Shown: positions 26,196 to 35,330, counted from the stretch's first letter. The stretch is 64,000 nt of DNA from Ktedonobacter robiniae (GCF_016587375.1 NZ_BNJG01000001.1:2851001-2915000); one strand, 5' to 3'. Made by a program: numbers and translations. Notes: generated by a model not told the origin, from the sequence alone.

Positions 26196-26375
26196 GTTAA
26201 CTCCTCACTTTATCTATCACGCTCTCCCTTCCAGGGTGGAAGGGCATAAACCTGTTACAGGAACGATGTGTGCGCAAGAAGCCCACGATGTGGGGATATT
26301 TACCGTTATGATAGCACCTGGATGTGTCAAACGCAAGGACAAGAAGTTCTGACATGCAAAAGCATGTTGTTAAGT

Positions 26376-26444
26376 TAAAGGAAGTATATGGATGTGATGC
26401 GGGCAGCCAACGGCTGCCCGCATCACATCCATATACTTCCTTTA
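26376..26444. repeat. Perfect 33-bp hairpin, GGCAGCC-core type
   Basis: Arms 26376-26408 and 26412-26444 match throughout, with centre GGGCAGCC-AAC-GGCTGCCC. It lies 6 nt beyond the stop codon of the loader gene on minus and should terminate the primosome operon. No clear U-run follows the stem. Confidence 0.85.
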
Positions 26445-26450
26445 GGGTTA

Positions 26451-28214
26451 TTATTCGTTGCGGCCGGGATGAACGGGGCGATAATCTTGTGATTGGTTCA
26501 TATTGACGCGGCGCACCAGGCTGATATCACCCAGGCGTGAGCGAATGCGTTCATCAATATCCTGTAGGCCCTTAGGATTAGCGGTAATCACCGTTGGCAT
26601 GCTCATGTTGTAGCGATAGTTTAAGAGCTGGAAGAGCTTCTCTTTGGCCCACTGAGAGCTTTGCTGTGCCCCCAGGTCGTCGAGTATGAGTACCCCCGCC
26701 TCGCGCATCTTAGAGAAGAGCTGGTCGTATACCTCGGTAGCATTGGGGGCGAAGGCTGCCCGCAGGTGATCGAGGAGGTCGGGAACCACGGAGAAGAGCA
26801 CGACATCGCCCGCCTCTAGCCGCTGGTGTGCAATGGAGAGTCCCAGGTGTGTCTTGCCGCAACCGTTGGGTCCGATCAGGAGTAGCCAGCCCTGCGGGTC
26901 GTGCGCGAACTCCCAGGCGGCCCGATAGGCCTCATAGACGCCGGGGCGTTGGGGATTAAACGTATCAAAATTGAAGTCCTGGTAGGCATCCAGGTTCGAC
27001 ATCTCGCGTAACTGGGTGCGGCGTTTCTCTTTGACCTCAGCAACCTTGCAGGTGCAGGGAATGGGCTTGCCAAAGTTAGGATGGCCAAAGTTGACGTTGG
27101 CGCGTAGATAGCCCGCGCCTTTGCAATGGGGGCAGCGTGCTCGTGCTGGCTGTAAGGCCCGGCTTTCGACTGGCTCCGGCAGACGTGGGCGCCTGGCGAT
27201 GTCGCGTGTGATAGCCTCACGAAAGGCCTCTGTCTCCAGGCGCTCACGGCGGAGTTCTTCCAGGTGGCGCGGATCGAGTGGCTGTGTAACACGAGCACGA
27301 TACTGAGGCTGCGCGACCGGGGGCTGAGTTGCAACCGGCAGTTGGGGCTGTGGCGCGCGAGTAGGTGGCAGGTGTGGTTGTATCTGCTGTCCAGGATGAG
27401 ATGGCATTGGCATGCTCATATCACGGGTAGTCTGGCCCGTACGTGGCGGCGTGGGCGTGTTGTAGCGTGCCGCAGGCGGTTGCCCAGGGCGTGGCGCATA
27501 GTTAGGCTGATAGGGCGCATGAAACGGCGACGTTTGGAGCGTCTCTCCATCTGTACGCTGTGCATCATAGGCGACTGGATTGGGATTGGGATTATTATAA
27601 TAATTATTATTGTAGCTCTCATCGCTGTCCCCTTCCCAATCCCCATACATTATCCCTGGACCATCCTCGTACCCTTCTTCATTGCTCCACTCCTCAACGA
27701 CATCTGCTGGTAGTGCATGGGCGTAGTCATCGTGATGGTAGGGAGGATAGCCAGGGCGAGACGGCATCGGCGCCCTGGGTACTTGCCCCTGGGTGCGTCG
27801 TGGTTGTGCCGGGTAGTGCGTCGCGGTCGTGCTATTGAGTGGTGGCTGGACACCTGAGCCACGCGGACGAGGACGTGCGGGTAGCTCATAGGCCTCGCCT
27901 TCGTAGGTCTGACCGCTTTCTGTATAGGGATAGTCGGTAAAGGCCGCTGTCTGCGGATCGCCTTGCCCGCCAGAGAGGAAGCGTGTGGTAGGTATTGAAG
28001 GCATCTGCGCCGCCTGTGCCTGGTTGGCTGGCGGCAACTCCGCTCTCCGATTGTCTGGGCGCACACGTGCCTCGGGCTGTGGATGACGCGGATAGGCGGC
28101 TGGACGTGGCTGAGCCGCGCCCATAGGCGTGCCTGGGCGACGATGTTGCTGCTCATCCACGTTGGGCTGGCGCCTGGATTGTGTGCGACTAAAAATACGA
28201 TTCAGGCTCTCCAT
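26451..28214 (-). CDS. DnaC/DnaI-like replicative helicase loader with long disordered N-terminus
   Basis: The C-terminal AAA+ domain (about residues 425-587) has Walker A IGPNGCGKTHL near 445 and Walker B VLILDDLGAQ, as in DnaC, DnaI and IstB ATPases. A Cys cluster (CPHCKGAGYL...CTC, about 357-382) resembles the zinc-binding region of DnaI. About 330 residues before this are Pro-, Gln- and Arg-rich with runs of Asn and Tyr, and look disordered. DnaI and DnaC are about 250-310 residues, so this extension is unusual. The gene overlaps the DnaD-like gene by 13 nt and sits in one operon with dnaB. It very likely loads DnaB onto DNA. Confidence 0.85.
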   Translation of the reverse strand: MESLNRIFSRTQSRRQPNVDEQQHRRPGTPMGAAQPRPAAYPRHPQPEARVRPDNRRAELPPANQAQAAQMPSIPTTRFLSGGQGDPQTAAFTDYPYTESGQTYEGEAYELPARPRPRGSGVQPPLNSTTATHYPAQPRRTQGQVPRAPMPSRPGYPPYHHDDYAHALPADVVEEWSNEEGYEDGPGIMYGDWEGDSDESYNNNYYNNPNPNPVAYDAQRTDGETLQTSPFHAPYQPNYAPRPGQPPAARYNTPTPPRTGQTTRDMSMPMPSHPGQQIQPHLPPTRAPQPQLPVATQPPVAQPQYRARVTQPLDPRHLEELRRERLETEAFREAITRDIARRPRLPEPVESRALQPARARCPHCKGAGYLRANVNFGHPNFGKPIPCTCKVAEVKEKRRTQLREMSNLDAYQDFNFDTFNPQRPGVYEAYRAAWEFAHDPQGWLLLIGPNGCGKTHLGLSIAHQRLEAGDVVLFSVVPDLLDHLRAAFAPNATEVYDQLFSKMREAGVLILDDLGAQQSSQWAKEKLFQLLNYRYNMSMPTVITANPKGLQDIDERIRSRLGDISLVRRVNMNQSQDYRPVHPGRNE

Positions 28215-28960
28215 GATTGCCTGCCTTCCGTTTCCCAGCGCTTAAGAATAGCGCGAATATAACTCCAACTGCGTTTATTATTTTCTACGGCTTCGCGAAA
28301 CGCATCCTCAATCCACTCTGGTGGGAGGCGCTCGGCATAATCTTCTAGCTGTTGCGCGATCATCGGACCAAGCAGTCCAATGTTTTGTTCATAGAGTGTA
28401 AAAATATTTGGTCGGTCAACCTGAACCTGCGCATAGGCTGGGTCTGCCGGGGACGGCGGAGCATGCCCTCTAGATGTAGCATACTCCCTCGCAGCAACAG
28501 GCCGTTTCTGTTCAGGAAGCTCATGCTCTTCGTCTACTTTCAACAAGCTGCCCGGCATCATTTCACCGCCCTCAATCGCCTCAACTACTTTGCGGCTGCG
28601 GGCAGTATTGAAGAAGTACCAGGCAATGACGTCATCGCCCTCACTCAGGAGGCGTAAATGGACGCATAGCAGCGTGCCACGCGCGACCGCTTGCTCCAGG
28701 CCATGTTGTAGGCGTTCTTCGGGCGGACGTGGATCTCCACGGCGCCTGAGACCCTGTAATAGGAGCTGATCACCAAGTAACTGCCTATCGCTCACACAGC
28801 GCGGATTACCTTGCATACGCGCCAGAGCCCAGAAGAGATGCAAGGTCACCTTCAACTCGGCGCTATCCTCAATCTCCGGCAGCAATTGTGTAAAAAAGAC
28901 CTCTGGTATCGGCACAAAGGGATTATTTTTCCCGGCAGGGAATCCGGCAAACGCACTCAT
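28202..28960 (-). CDS. DnaD-like replication initiation protein
   Basis: The 252-residue protein ends with a DnaD/DnaB2-type domain: IFTLYEQNIGLLGPMIAQQL, then PPEWIEDAFREAVENNKRSW and YIRAILKRWE. This block is diagnostic for the primosome-remodelling DnaD family. The N-terminal part looks like a winged-helix domain. I start at ATG 28960, 8 nt after GGAGG; the longer frame (29023) has no such site. It stands 19 nt after dnaB and overlaps the loader gene, so three primosome genes form one unit. DnaD-type proteins are best known from Firmicutes. Confidence 0.85.
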   Translation of the reverse strand: MSAFAGFPAGKNNPFVPIPEVFFTQLLPEIEDSAELKVTLHLFWALARMQGNPRCVSDRQLLGDQLLLQGLRRRGDPRPPEERLQHGLEQAVARGTLLCVHLRLLSEGDDVIAWYFFNTARSRKVVEAIEGGEMMPGSLLKVDEEHELPEQKRPVAAREYATSRGHAPPSPADPAYAQVQVDRPNIFTLYEQNIGLLGPMIAQQLEDYAERLPPEWIEDAFREAVENNKRSWSYIRAILKRWETEGRQSWRA

Positions 28961-28979
28961 AGCTGTCCACCTCCCACCC

Positions 28980-30323
28980 TTACTCTTCGACGCTCGATGA
29001 GACATCGACTTCCAGGTCCGCAAAGCGCGTCTGGCTTGCCTGGAAGAAGAGGCTCACCTCGCCCACAGGACCATTTCTATGCTTGGCAACAATTATATCT
29101 GCAATATTTTTACGCTCAGTATCAGGATTATATACTTCATCTCTGTAAATAAACATCACTATATCAGCGTCCTGCTCAATGGAACCGCTTTCTCTCAGGT
29201 CCGAGAGCTGGGGGACCTTGGATTGGCGGCTCTCAACGGTACGGGAGAGCTGCGCCAGGGCCAGCACGGGCACATCAAGTTCGCGGGCCAGGCCCTTCAG
29301 GTTACGGCTGATCTCAGAGACCTCCTGCACGCGGTTCTCATTGCGTTTGCCGCCGATGGAGGACTGCATGAGCTGGAGGTAATCGACAATGATCAGGTCC
29401 AGTCCCTGCTCGCTGGCGAGGCGGCGGGCCTTACTGCGCATCTCCATGGTGGAGATGCCCGCCGTATCGTCGATGTAGATACGCGCCTGCGAGAGGCGCC
29501 CCATAGCCTGCTCGATCTGCTCCCAGTCTTCGTCCTCAATCCAGCCTGTACGCAGGCGTTGCTGGTCGATGCTGGCCTCCATAGAGAGGAAGCGCTGCAC
29601 TAACTGTTCCTTACTCATCTCCAGGCTGAAGACGGCCACGCTCTGCTGGTAGCGGACGGCGGCATTGCGCGCCAGGCTCAGGGCGAACGAGGTCTTACCA
29701 ACGGCGGGACGCGCCGCCAGGATGAGCAGGTCTGAGCGCTGAAAGCCGCCCGTCAGGCGGTCGAGATCGGTGAAGCCAGTTGGCACACCCACGATGGTGC
29801 CACGGCGCTCGTGGAGCTGTTCCAGCTTCATCAGGTAGCTGGTGAGGACGTCGTTAATGGCGGAGAAGTCTGAGCGCGTCGTACCCTGGCTGATCTCGAA
29901 AATAAGCTGCTCGGCCTTGTCCAGGGCCACGTCGGCATCGCCCTCGTCATAGGCCACGGCGGCGATCTGCCCGGCGGCGTGAATCAGGCGCCGGAGAATG
30001 GCGGTACGGGACACGATACGCCCATAGTGCTCAACGTTGGCACTGGTGGGGACGAGGTTGACAAGCGAGGTAATATAGTCGGCCCCGCCGACCTCTTCGA
30101 GCTTTCCCTGCTGCTCTAGCTCGTCACAAATGGTGATAAAGTCGGCTGGCTCATGTTGCTCGTAAAGCTGAACAATAACTTCAAAGATGACGCGGTGCGC
30201 GTCGCGGTAGAAGTCTTCGGCGCGTAGAAAGTCTGCCACCTGAACGATAGCTTCAGGATCGATAATGATACTCCCAAGTACACCGCACTCGGCCTCTACA
30301 TTTTGCGGTAGCAGTTTTTCCAC
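28980..30323 (-). CDS. dnaB: Replicative DNA helicase
   Basis: DnaB is the hexameric helicase that unwinds the replication fork. The 447-residue protein has the N-terminal DnaB domain (LPQNVEAECGVLGSIIID), Walker A ARPAVGKTSFAL near 200-212, FSLEMSKEQL, and DLIIVDYLQLM (Walker B). The C-terminal signature SDLRESGSIEQDADIVMFIYRD is also present. No intein is visible. It is the first gene of a minus-strand operon with the DnaD-like and loader genes, downstream of a DnaA-box cluster. Confidence 0.98.
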   Translation of the reverse strand: MEKLLPQNVEAECGVLGSIIIDPEAIVQVADFLRAEDFYRDAHRVIFEVIVQLYEQHEPADFITICDELEQQGKLEEVGGADYITSLVNLVPTSANVEHYGRIVSRTAILRRLIHAAGQIAAVAYDEGDADVALDKAEQLIFEISQGTTRSDFSAINDVLTSYLMKLEQLHERRGTIVGVPTGFTDLDRLTGGFQRSDLLILAARPAVGKTSFALSLARNAAVRYQQSVAVFSLEMSKEQLVQRFLSMEASIDQQRLRTGWIEDEDWEQIEQAMGRLSQARIYIDDTAGISTMEMRSKARRLASEQGLDLIIVDYLQLMQSSIGGKRNENRVQEVSEISRNLKGLARELDVPVLALAQLSRTVESRQSKVPQLSDLRESGSIEQDADIVMFIYRDEVYNPDTERKNIADIIVAKHRNGPVGEVSLFFQASQTRFADLEVDVSSSVEE

Positions 30324-30447
30324 GTCAGCGACTCCAGCATCTACGAATAACTAAGAAAAATATGATCTGTATTTCAGATGGAAAAGTGTGTGCTCAAAGT
30401 GTAACGAATCTGGCGCCCGAAATCAAATGCCAGGAATGGCTGTGCTA

Positions 30448-30612
30448 TGTGGATATGTGGATATCTTCGCGTCAAAACGGCAGATTTTGTGGGTAGGAAA
30501 AAGGTTATTTCTCACTTATCCACCAAAGAATGGGAGTTATCCCCACTTAAAAGCAGTTATCCCCGAACTTATCCACATACTTATCCACAAAAATTGGCAT
30601 GATTGTGGATAA
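30448..30612. promoter_or_regulatory. DnaA-box cluster upstream of dnaB
   Basis: Perfect TTATCCACA boxes lie at 30569-30577 and 30581-30589, and an inverted one at 30604-30612. One-mismatch boxes are TTATCCACC (30516-30524), TTATCCCCA (30537-30545) and two overlapping inverted TGTGGATAT (30448-30464); TTATCCCCG (30557-30565) has two mismatches. Eight boxes in 165 bp is an origin-like density. It may be a replication origin or a DnaA-controlled dnaB promoter. dnaA itself is not in the window. Confidence 0.75.
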
Positions 30613-30826
30613 GTACAAGTAGGAAAGTTGGTATGTGAGGGGGAAACCTGTCCTAGGAGGAAGTGAGATGTATGAGGGGAGTCAAATGGGGAAGAGAGCG
30701 AGAACGAAGGAAATAGTAGCCTGGAGGAGGGCTTGACCCAACCATGCAAGAGGTTTATTATAACACAAAGAATTATGCGGTATAGAGGACCACCGCATAA
30801 GAAAAAAGGAGCATCGCTAAGAACCC

Positions 30827-31798
30827 ATGCCAAAGACGACAAAACGTACAGCCACAAAACGGGCGGCGCGCATAGCGAAAGCGCACGCTACTGAACTGCC
30901 AACGGTTGAGCCAAAAGTTGCCCAGCAGTCCCAGCAGCGGCGGACTCCAAAGCAGCAAGCGCCAGCTCGTGGGATAGCACGATATCCATGGGCGATTACC
31001 ATGTCTATCCTGATTATCGCAGCCGGCGTCGCCCTCCTGTATTTCAACCACGTTGGCCCTTTCGCGCCCCCAGCTAAACAAGCTTCAAACGCGAAGAAGG
31101 CAACTGCCATCGCGACGCTCGCTCCAGATGTGAAAGCGAAGGCAACCACCGTAGTCACGAGTATGCCAGCGGATCATAAGCAGGCCTTCACCAGTTCTAA
31201 TTGTCTTAAGTCTGATATCCTGAGCAAGATTACTGATACCTCCGCGGCCCCGAGTTCCGCAGACAAGGACAAAATTAAGCACAGCTACGATAAGGCCCCA
31301 GCTATGACCATCAACCAGAAGACGACCTATTGCGTTGGCATCAATACTAATCGCGGATTGATTGTCCTCGAACTGATGCCCCAGTGGGCGCCTGAGACGG
31401 TCAATAATTTTGTCTACCTGGCGCAGAACAAGTTCTATGATGGTCTGACCTTCCATCGTGTTATGAAAGACGCTGGCAACCTTCAGATCGCCCAGGGTGG
31501 TGATCCCAAGGGTGATGGCACGGGCGGCCCTGGCTATACTCTGCCTGACGAGACGGGGAAAAATGGCGATTATACCGCGGGCACGATCTCAATGGCGCGC
31601 AGCGATAAAGTCTCTGGTAGTCAGTTCTTCATTAACACTGGCGACAACTCCACTGGCCTGAAGGGGCAAAACTTTAACACCTTCGGCTGGGTTGTCAAAG
31701 GTATGGACGTCGCTCTGGCCCTGCAAGGACCAAGCGATAGCGACAAGAACATTACCTCTGATGTAATGAATCATGTACTTGTTGTTCCTGCCTCCTAA
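30827..31798 (+). CDS. Membrane-anchored cyclophilin-type peptidyl-prolyl isomerase
   Basis: The enzyme catalyses cis-trans isomerisation of Xaa-Pro bonds, here probably outside the membrane. A basic, Gln- and Arg-rich cytoplasmic tail precedes one transmembrane segment near residues 48-68 ([16 protein letters not shown]). A linker follows, then a cyclophilin domain from about 155 with [22 protein letters not shown] and SGSQFFI, the active-site motifs. It lies immediately before a second, soluble cyclophilin. GGAG is about 15 nt before the ATG, rather distant. Confidence 0.9.
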   Translation: MPKTTKRTATKRAARIAKAHATELPTVEPKVAQQSQQRRTPKQQAPARGIARYPWAITMSILIIAAGVALLYFNHVGPFAPPAKQASNAKKATAIATLAPDVKAKATTVVTSMPADHKQAFTSSNCLKSDILSKITDTSAAPSSADKDKIKHSYDKAPAMTINQKTTYCVGINTNRGLIVLELMPQWAPETVNNFVYLAQNKFYDGLTFHRVMKDAGNLQIAQGGDPKGDGTGGPGYTLPDETGKNGDYTAGTISMARSDKVSGSQFFINTGDNSTGLKGQNFNTFGWVVKGMDVALALQGPSDSDKNITSDVMNHVLVVPAS

Positions 31799-31881
31799 AG
31801 GTACAATGTAAGGGGTACAGTGCATTGTGTCTGTACACAGTGCACTGTTTTTTTGTTGTTAGTTTTAGGAGGATGTTTTTC

Positions 31882-32394
31882 GTGGCCAAGCAATATAACA
31901 GTGCGCCTGCACTGCAAATTGATCCCAAGAAGAAATATACCGCCGTCATGCATACCAGCAAGGGCGATATTCGCATCGAGCTATTCGCCGCACAGGCGCC
32001 AATAACAGTCAACAACTTTGTCTTCCTGGCGCGCGAGGGTTTCTATAACAACACCACTTTCCATCGCGTCATTGGTGGTTTTATGGCCCAGGGTGGTGAT
32101 CCCACGGGTACCGGCATGGGTGGTCCAGGCTATAAATTCAATGACGAGCAGGGCGCGCTCAGCCTTAAGCATGACAAGGCTGGTATTCTCTCGATGGCCA
32201 ACGCGGGGCCAAACACAAACGGTTCTCAGTTCTTTATCACGCATGGTCCCACGCCTCACCTCAATGGTCGTCATGGTGTCTTCGGCCAGGTCGTTGATGG
32301 CATGGATGTGCTGATGGCTATTCGCGAACGCGATCCACAGCGCGATCCACGTCCCGGCGATGAGATTAAGTCCATCGATATCATCGAGGAATAA
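31882..32394 (+). CDS. Cyclophilin-type peptidyl-prolyl isomerase, cytosolic
   Basis: A 170-residue single-domain cyclophilin with all active-site motifs: [28 protein letters not shown] and [14 protein letters not shown] chose GTG 31882 because AGGAGG ends 9 nt before it, while the ATG at 31873 directly touches the Shine-Dalgarno sequence. No signal peptide is seen. It follows the membrane-bound paralogue by 83 nt and may share its transcript. A short palindrome around 31805-31850 (acagtgcattgt / acagtgcactgt repeats) lies in the gap. Confidence 0.93.
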   Translation: MAKQYNSAPALQIDPKKKYTAVMHTSKGDIRIELFAAQAPITVNNFVFLAREGFYNNTTFHRVIGGFMAQGGDPTGTGMGGPGYKFNDEQGALSLKHDKAGILSMANAGPNTNGSQFFITHGPTPHLNGRHGVFGQVVDGMDVLMAIRERDPQRDPRPGDEIKSIDIIEE

Positions 32395-32421
32395 CTTTTC
32401 GCGCCTGCGGCGCTCATCTGA

Positions 32422-32484
32422 GTAAATATAATGTGGAGCATGCTGGCAGCTTACGGCTGCCAGCATGCTCCACATTATATTTAC
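32422..32484. terminator. Perfect 29-bp hairpin between convergent genes, GGCAGC-core type
   Basis: Arms 32422-32450 and 32456-32484 are perfectly complementary around TTACG. It follows the constant motif GCGCCTGCGGCGCTC at 32401-32415. It probably stops transcription from both cyclophilin and phospholipase-D-type genes. Confidence 0.83.
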
Positions 32485-32509
32485 CCGAAAAAAATAGCCA
32501 GGACAGGGC

Positions 32510-33784
32510 TTAGAGGAAGGGGCGGAGTGGTCGCAGGAGATACTCGGCGTATTTGTGGAGGCGTGGACGGCTCTCCCATTCTGCCAGAGATAGTTCACGG
32601 GCGTGGGTTGTATCGTTATGAAAGATAGTTTCCATCTGGGTCGCGAGTTCGCGATTATAGATGGCGAGGTTGATTTCATAGTTTCCAAGCATGCTCAGGC
32701 GGTCGATATTGGCGGTGCCGACCGTTGACCAGATGCCGTCGATGGTCGCGGTTTTAGCGTGCACCATGGCGTCCTGGTAGAGGAAGAGGCGAATGCCAGC
32801 CTTGAGACAGGCCGTATAAAAGGCACGCCCCAGCCAGTCGGCAATAACGTGATTAGAGATGGCTGGCAGGAGGATGCGTACATCAACGCCACGTTCGGCA
32901 GCTTTGAAGAGCAGGCGGATGAAAAAGCGATTGGGAATGAAGTAGGCCTGCGTCAGGTAGATCCGCTTGCGCGCCCGATCAATGACCTCGTAGTAGGAGG
33001 CGCGGATGGGGAAGGTCAGGACCGAGGGTTCGTTCCGGAAGAATTGTATATAGGGGTCCCAATCACGTTTCGTACTCGCTGCCAGCCGTGGTAGATCTCG
33101 TGTGCGATGAGTGTTCCAGAAATCGACAAAGGTGGCCTCAACCTCCCAGGCATCGTGGCCGATGATGCGCGCATGTGTATCGCGCCAGTGTGTTGCGTAG
33201 AGACTGCCAATGTTATAGCCACCCAGGAAAGCCACATGACTATCAACGATCAGGATCTTGCGGTGATCACGTGCGTAGCTGGCCAGGCTCAAGGGATTGA
33301 AAGGGAGCGTGAGAAAGGGATAGGCTAGCATGTGAATCTGTGGCGCAAAAGAGGCAAAGAAGGCGCGTGGCACAACGAGATTGGCGAAAGAATCGTAGAT
33401 AACATAGACCTCGACACCTCGGGCCGCTGCATGACCTAGCGCGTCTCTGAATTGCCTTCCCACCGCATCACCCTTCCAGATAAAGGTCTCGATGAAGATA
33501 TGTTTACGCGCGCCCTCGATGCTTGCCAGCATATCCGCGTAGAGATCCTCTCCATAGGTGTACAACTTGACCTCGGAATTGACGACGTGGACGGGGGAGG
33601 TCGGGATGCGGGTAAGATGCCCCTGGGGACGTGCCCGTTTGCGCCGCTGATCCACGACCAGTAAGATCATACTGACCACAAGGGCGGGCGCAAAGATTGG
33701 CATGAGCAGCCAGCAGAGCAAGCAGGAGAGCGAGAAGTGTGCTTTCTGGAAGGTCGGCCTGGGAATGTGTTCAGGCGTCGGCAT
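32510..33784 (-). CDS. Cardiolipin synthase-like phospholipase D superfamily protein
   Basis: The 424-residue protein has two PLD half-sites. The first is DHRKILIVDSHVAFLGGYNIG near residue 172, the second VHAKTATIDGIWSTVGTANID near 340; each has H-x-K-x(4)-D. A hydrophobic segment near residues 18-45 anchors it to the membrane. Bacterial cardiolipin synthases of the Cls type have this plan and join phosphatidylglycerol molecules into cardiolipin. Other PLD phosphatidyltransferases cannot be excluded. Single-gene unit. Confidence 0.88.
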   Translation of the reverse strand: MPTPEHIPRPTFQKAHFSLSCLLCWLLMPIFAPALVVSMILLVVDQRRKRARPQGHLTRIPTSPVHVVNSEVKLYTYGEDLYADMLASIEGARKHIFIETFIWKGDAVGRQFRDALGHAAARGVEVYVIYDSFANLVVPRAFFASFAPQIHMLAYPFLTLPFNPLSLASYARDHRKILIVDSHVAFLGGYNIGSLYATHWRDTHARIIGHDAWEVEATFVDFWNTHRTRDLPRLAASTKRDWDPYIQFFRNEPSVLTFPIRASYYEVIDRARKRIYLTQAYFIPNRFFIRLLFKAAERGVDVRILLPAISNHVIADWLGRAFYTACLKAGIRLFLYQDAMVHAKTATIDGIWSTVGTANIDRLSMLGNYEINLAIYNRELATQMETIFHNDTTHARELSLAEWESRPRLHKYAEYLLRPLRPFL

Positions 33785-33886
33785 AGAATAGTAACCCTCC
33801 AGTCTGACTGTTTGCTTCCATGGACAAAAAAGCGTACCACTATTACTATACAGAGTTGCCCATTAGTGGTTTGCTCACCGAATTCG

Positions 33887-33960
33887 TAGGGTCCATGCTG
33901 GCATGGGCTGCGAGCGCAGCGACCTTCTAAGCGCAGGAGAGTCCATGCCAGCATGGACCC
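33887..33960. repeat. 19-bp inverted repeat with structured 36-nt loop
   Basis: Perfect arms AGGGTCCATGC... at 33887-33905 and 33942-33960 enclose a smaller GCTGC-GA-GCAGC-type hairpin. It lies 10 nt beyond the stop of the signal peptidase gene on minus and 100 nt before the phospholipase-D-type gene start. Confidence 0.75.
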
Positions 33961-33970
33961 TGCAGGCTCT

Positions 33971-34504
33971 TTAGCGGTAGGCATCGGAGAAGTTATTGAC
34001 GGATTGCCACTGGTCCAGGGGCCAGTAGACAAAAGCGGCCTTGCCGATAATATAATCGCGTGGAACGAAGTCCCAGAGGCGCGAGTCGTCACTGGTGCGG
34101 CGATTATCGCCGAGCACAAAGTACTGGTTTGAGGGAACCTGCCAGGTTTTGGCGAAGGGATTGTCATAAGAAAGCCGTGTGTATGGTTCATGGAGCTGGC
34201 GACCGTTGATCCAGATATGTTCGCCATTGATAAGGATGCTATCGCCCGGTAGGCCGATGATGCGTTGCATATAGGCGATACGGGTATCACGAGGATAGCG
34301 GAACACAATCACATCGCCGCGTTCAGGATTATGCGTGGTATATGCCAGCTTATTTACCAGCACCAGCGAAGATTGGACAATGGCTGGACTCATACTTGTG
34401 CTGGTCACCTGGTAGCTTTGTAGGATGATACGGAAGGCAAAAAAGAGGATTGCCACAAAGACGGCGATTTCGACGCATTCTCGCACAAACTGTCGCTGGT
34501 TCAA
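33971..34504 (-). CDS. lepB: Signal peptidase I paralogue lacking the catalytic lysine
   Basis: Type I signal peptidases cut signal peptides outside the membrane with a Ser/Lys dyad. This 177-residue protein has an N-terminal transmembrane helix, the Ser box TSTSMSP (Ser37), ERGDVIVFRYP, RIIGLPGD and the VLGDNRRTSDDSR block. At the position of the general-base lysine (YxKRxIGLPGD in the family, Lys82 in the paralogue at 35466) it has Gln80 (codon 34265-34267). So it is either inactive or uses another base. I start at TTG 34504, aligned with the TTG start of the paralogue and behind GGGAG; ATG 34525 is an alternative. Separated from its paralogue by a membrane protein gene. Confidence 0.85.
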   Translation of the reverse strand: MNQRQFVRECVEIAVFVAILFFAFRIILQSYQVTSTSMSPAIVQSSLVLVNKLAYTTHNPERGDVIVFRYPRDTRIAYMQRIIGLPGDSILINGEHIWINGRQLHEPYTRLSYDNPFAKTWQVPSNQYFVLGDNRRTSDDSRLWDFVPRDYIIGKAAFVYWPLDQWQSVNNFSDAYR

Positions 34505-34556
34505 CACACCACTCCCTCTCCACATACTCCCTCTCGGAAACCTGCATACAATTTAT

Positions 34557-34615
34557 TTTTATTGAGTGGTGCAGGTTGGCAGCCTGAGGCTGCCAACCTG
34601 CACCACTCAATAAAA
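34557..34615. repeat. Perfect 28-bp hairpin, GGCAGCC-core type
   Basis: Arms 34557-34584 and 34588-34615 match fully around TGA, with centre GGCAGCC-TGA-GGCTGCC. It lies between two minus-strand genes, 53 nt before the lepB paralogue; T and A runs at the outer ends permit termination. Confidence 0.85.
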
Positions 34616-34751
34616 CAAGGCGAGCGTCGCAGGTGCGAGGGGCCAATCCAAGAACTTGCTCATGACATTCTCTACTTAACAGTATAGCTAAGCAGGTGAC
34701 TGGAGTAGTACCGAGTGGCTATGTTTGGAGAGACGTGAGGTGGAAAGTAGG

Positions 34752-35306
34752 CTATTCCTCTTCCTCTTCCTCTTCTTCCGCCCCATAATAGTAGGGATGG
34801 TTTAAGGTCGCGCGTATCGCTCCCCACTGCGAGAAGATACCACCAAAGAGACAGCCTATGACCAGGATTACCAATTCAACCGCGATGCCGCCAGCAACCT
34901 GGCCGCTATATTGTTGCCCCGAAATATTGCCAGGATAACCGGGGATATAGCGCAGGAGAAAGCTAGCGACATAGATGATAGCGACAGCCACGACACCAGT
35001 CCAGAAGGCGGGGCGGCGCACGATGATACGTTTGCCGGTGATAAAGCCAGCGATAAAGCAAAGAACGATATTGATGATAAGGGCGAGACAACCCAGGCCC
35101 AGGGCGAGATAAGTCCAGGGGCCAGCGGAGGCTTCACGAGCCTGGTTCGCATAGGCAGGCACACTCAAAAAATTGATTATTACGTTGAGCACGACGCCAA
35201 TCAGGCCAAAGATCACACCCATGGTCAGGGCGCGGCTGGCCGCGTTGGCCGGGGGAGCGTAGACACCAGCATTCTCATTGGGATCGTAAGAAGATCGATT
35301 ACGCAT
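34752..35306 (-). CDS. Four-helix membrane protein with poly-Glu tail
   Basis: The 184-residue protein has an N-terminal soluble stretch with NEN and PPANA and then four hydrophobic segments (about 27-50, 67-90, 103-122, 145-165). It ends in an uninterrupted run of eight Glu residues encoded by GAA/GAG repeats. No family is recognised. Its position between two signal peptidase genes may be chance. The acidic tail lies on the cytoplasmic side if the N-terminus does. Confidence 0.65.
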   Translation of the reverse strand: MRNRSSYDPNENAGVYAPPANAASRALTMGVIFGLIGVVLNVIINFLSVPAYANQAREASAGPWTYLALGLGCLALIINIVLCFIAGFITGKRIIVRRPAFWTGVVAVAIIYVASFLLRYIPGYPGNISGQQYSGQVAGGIAVELVILVIGCLFGGIFSQWGAIRATLNHPYYYGAEEEEEEEE

Positions 35307-35330
35307 AGAACCTTTGTATTCCTCTTATAC

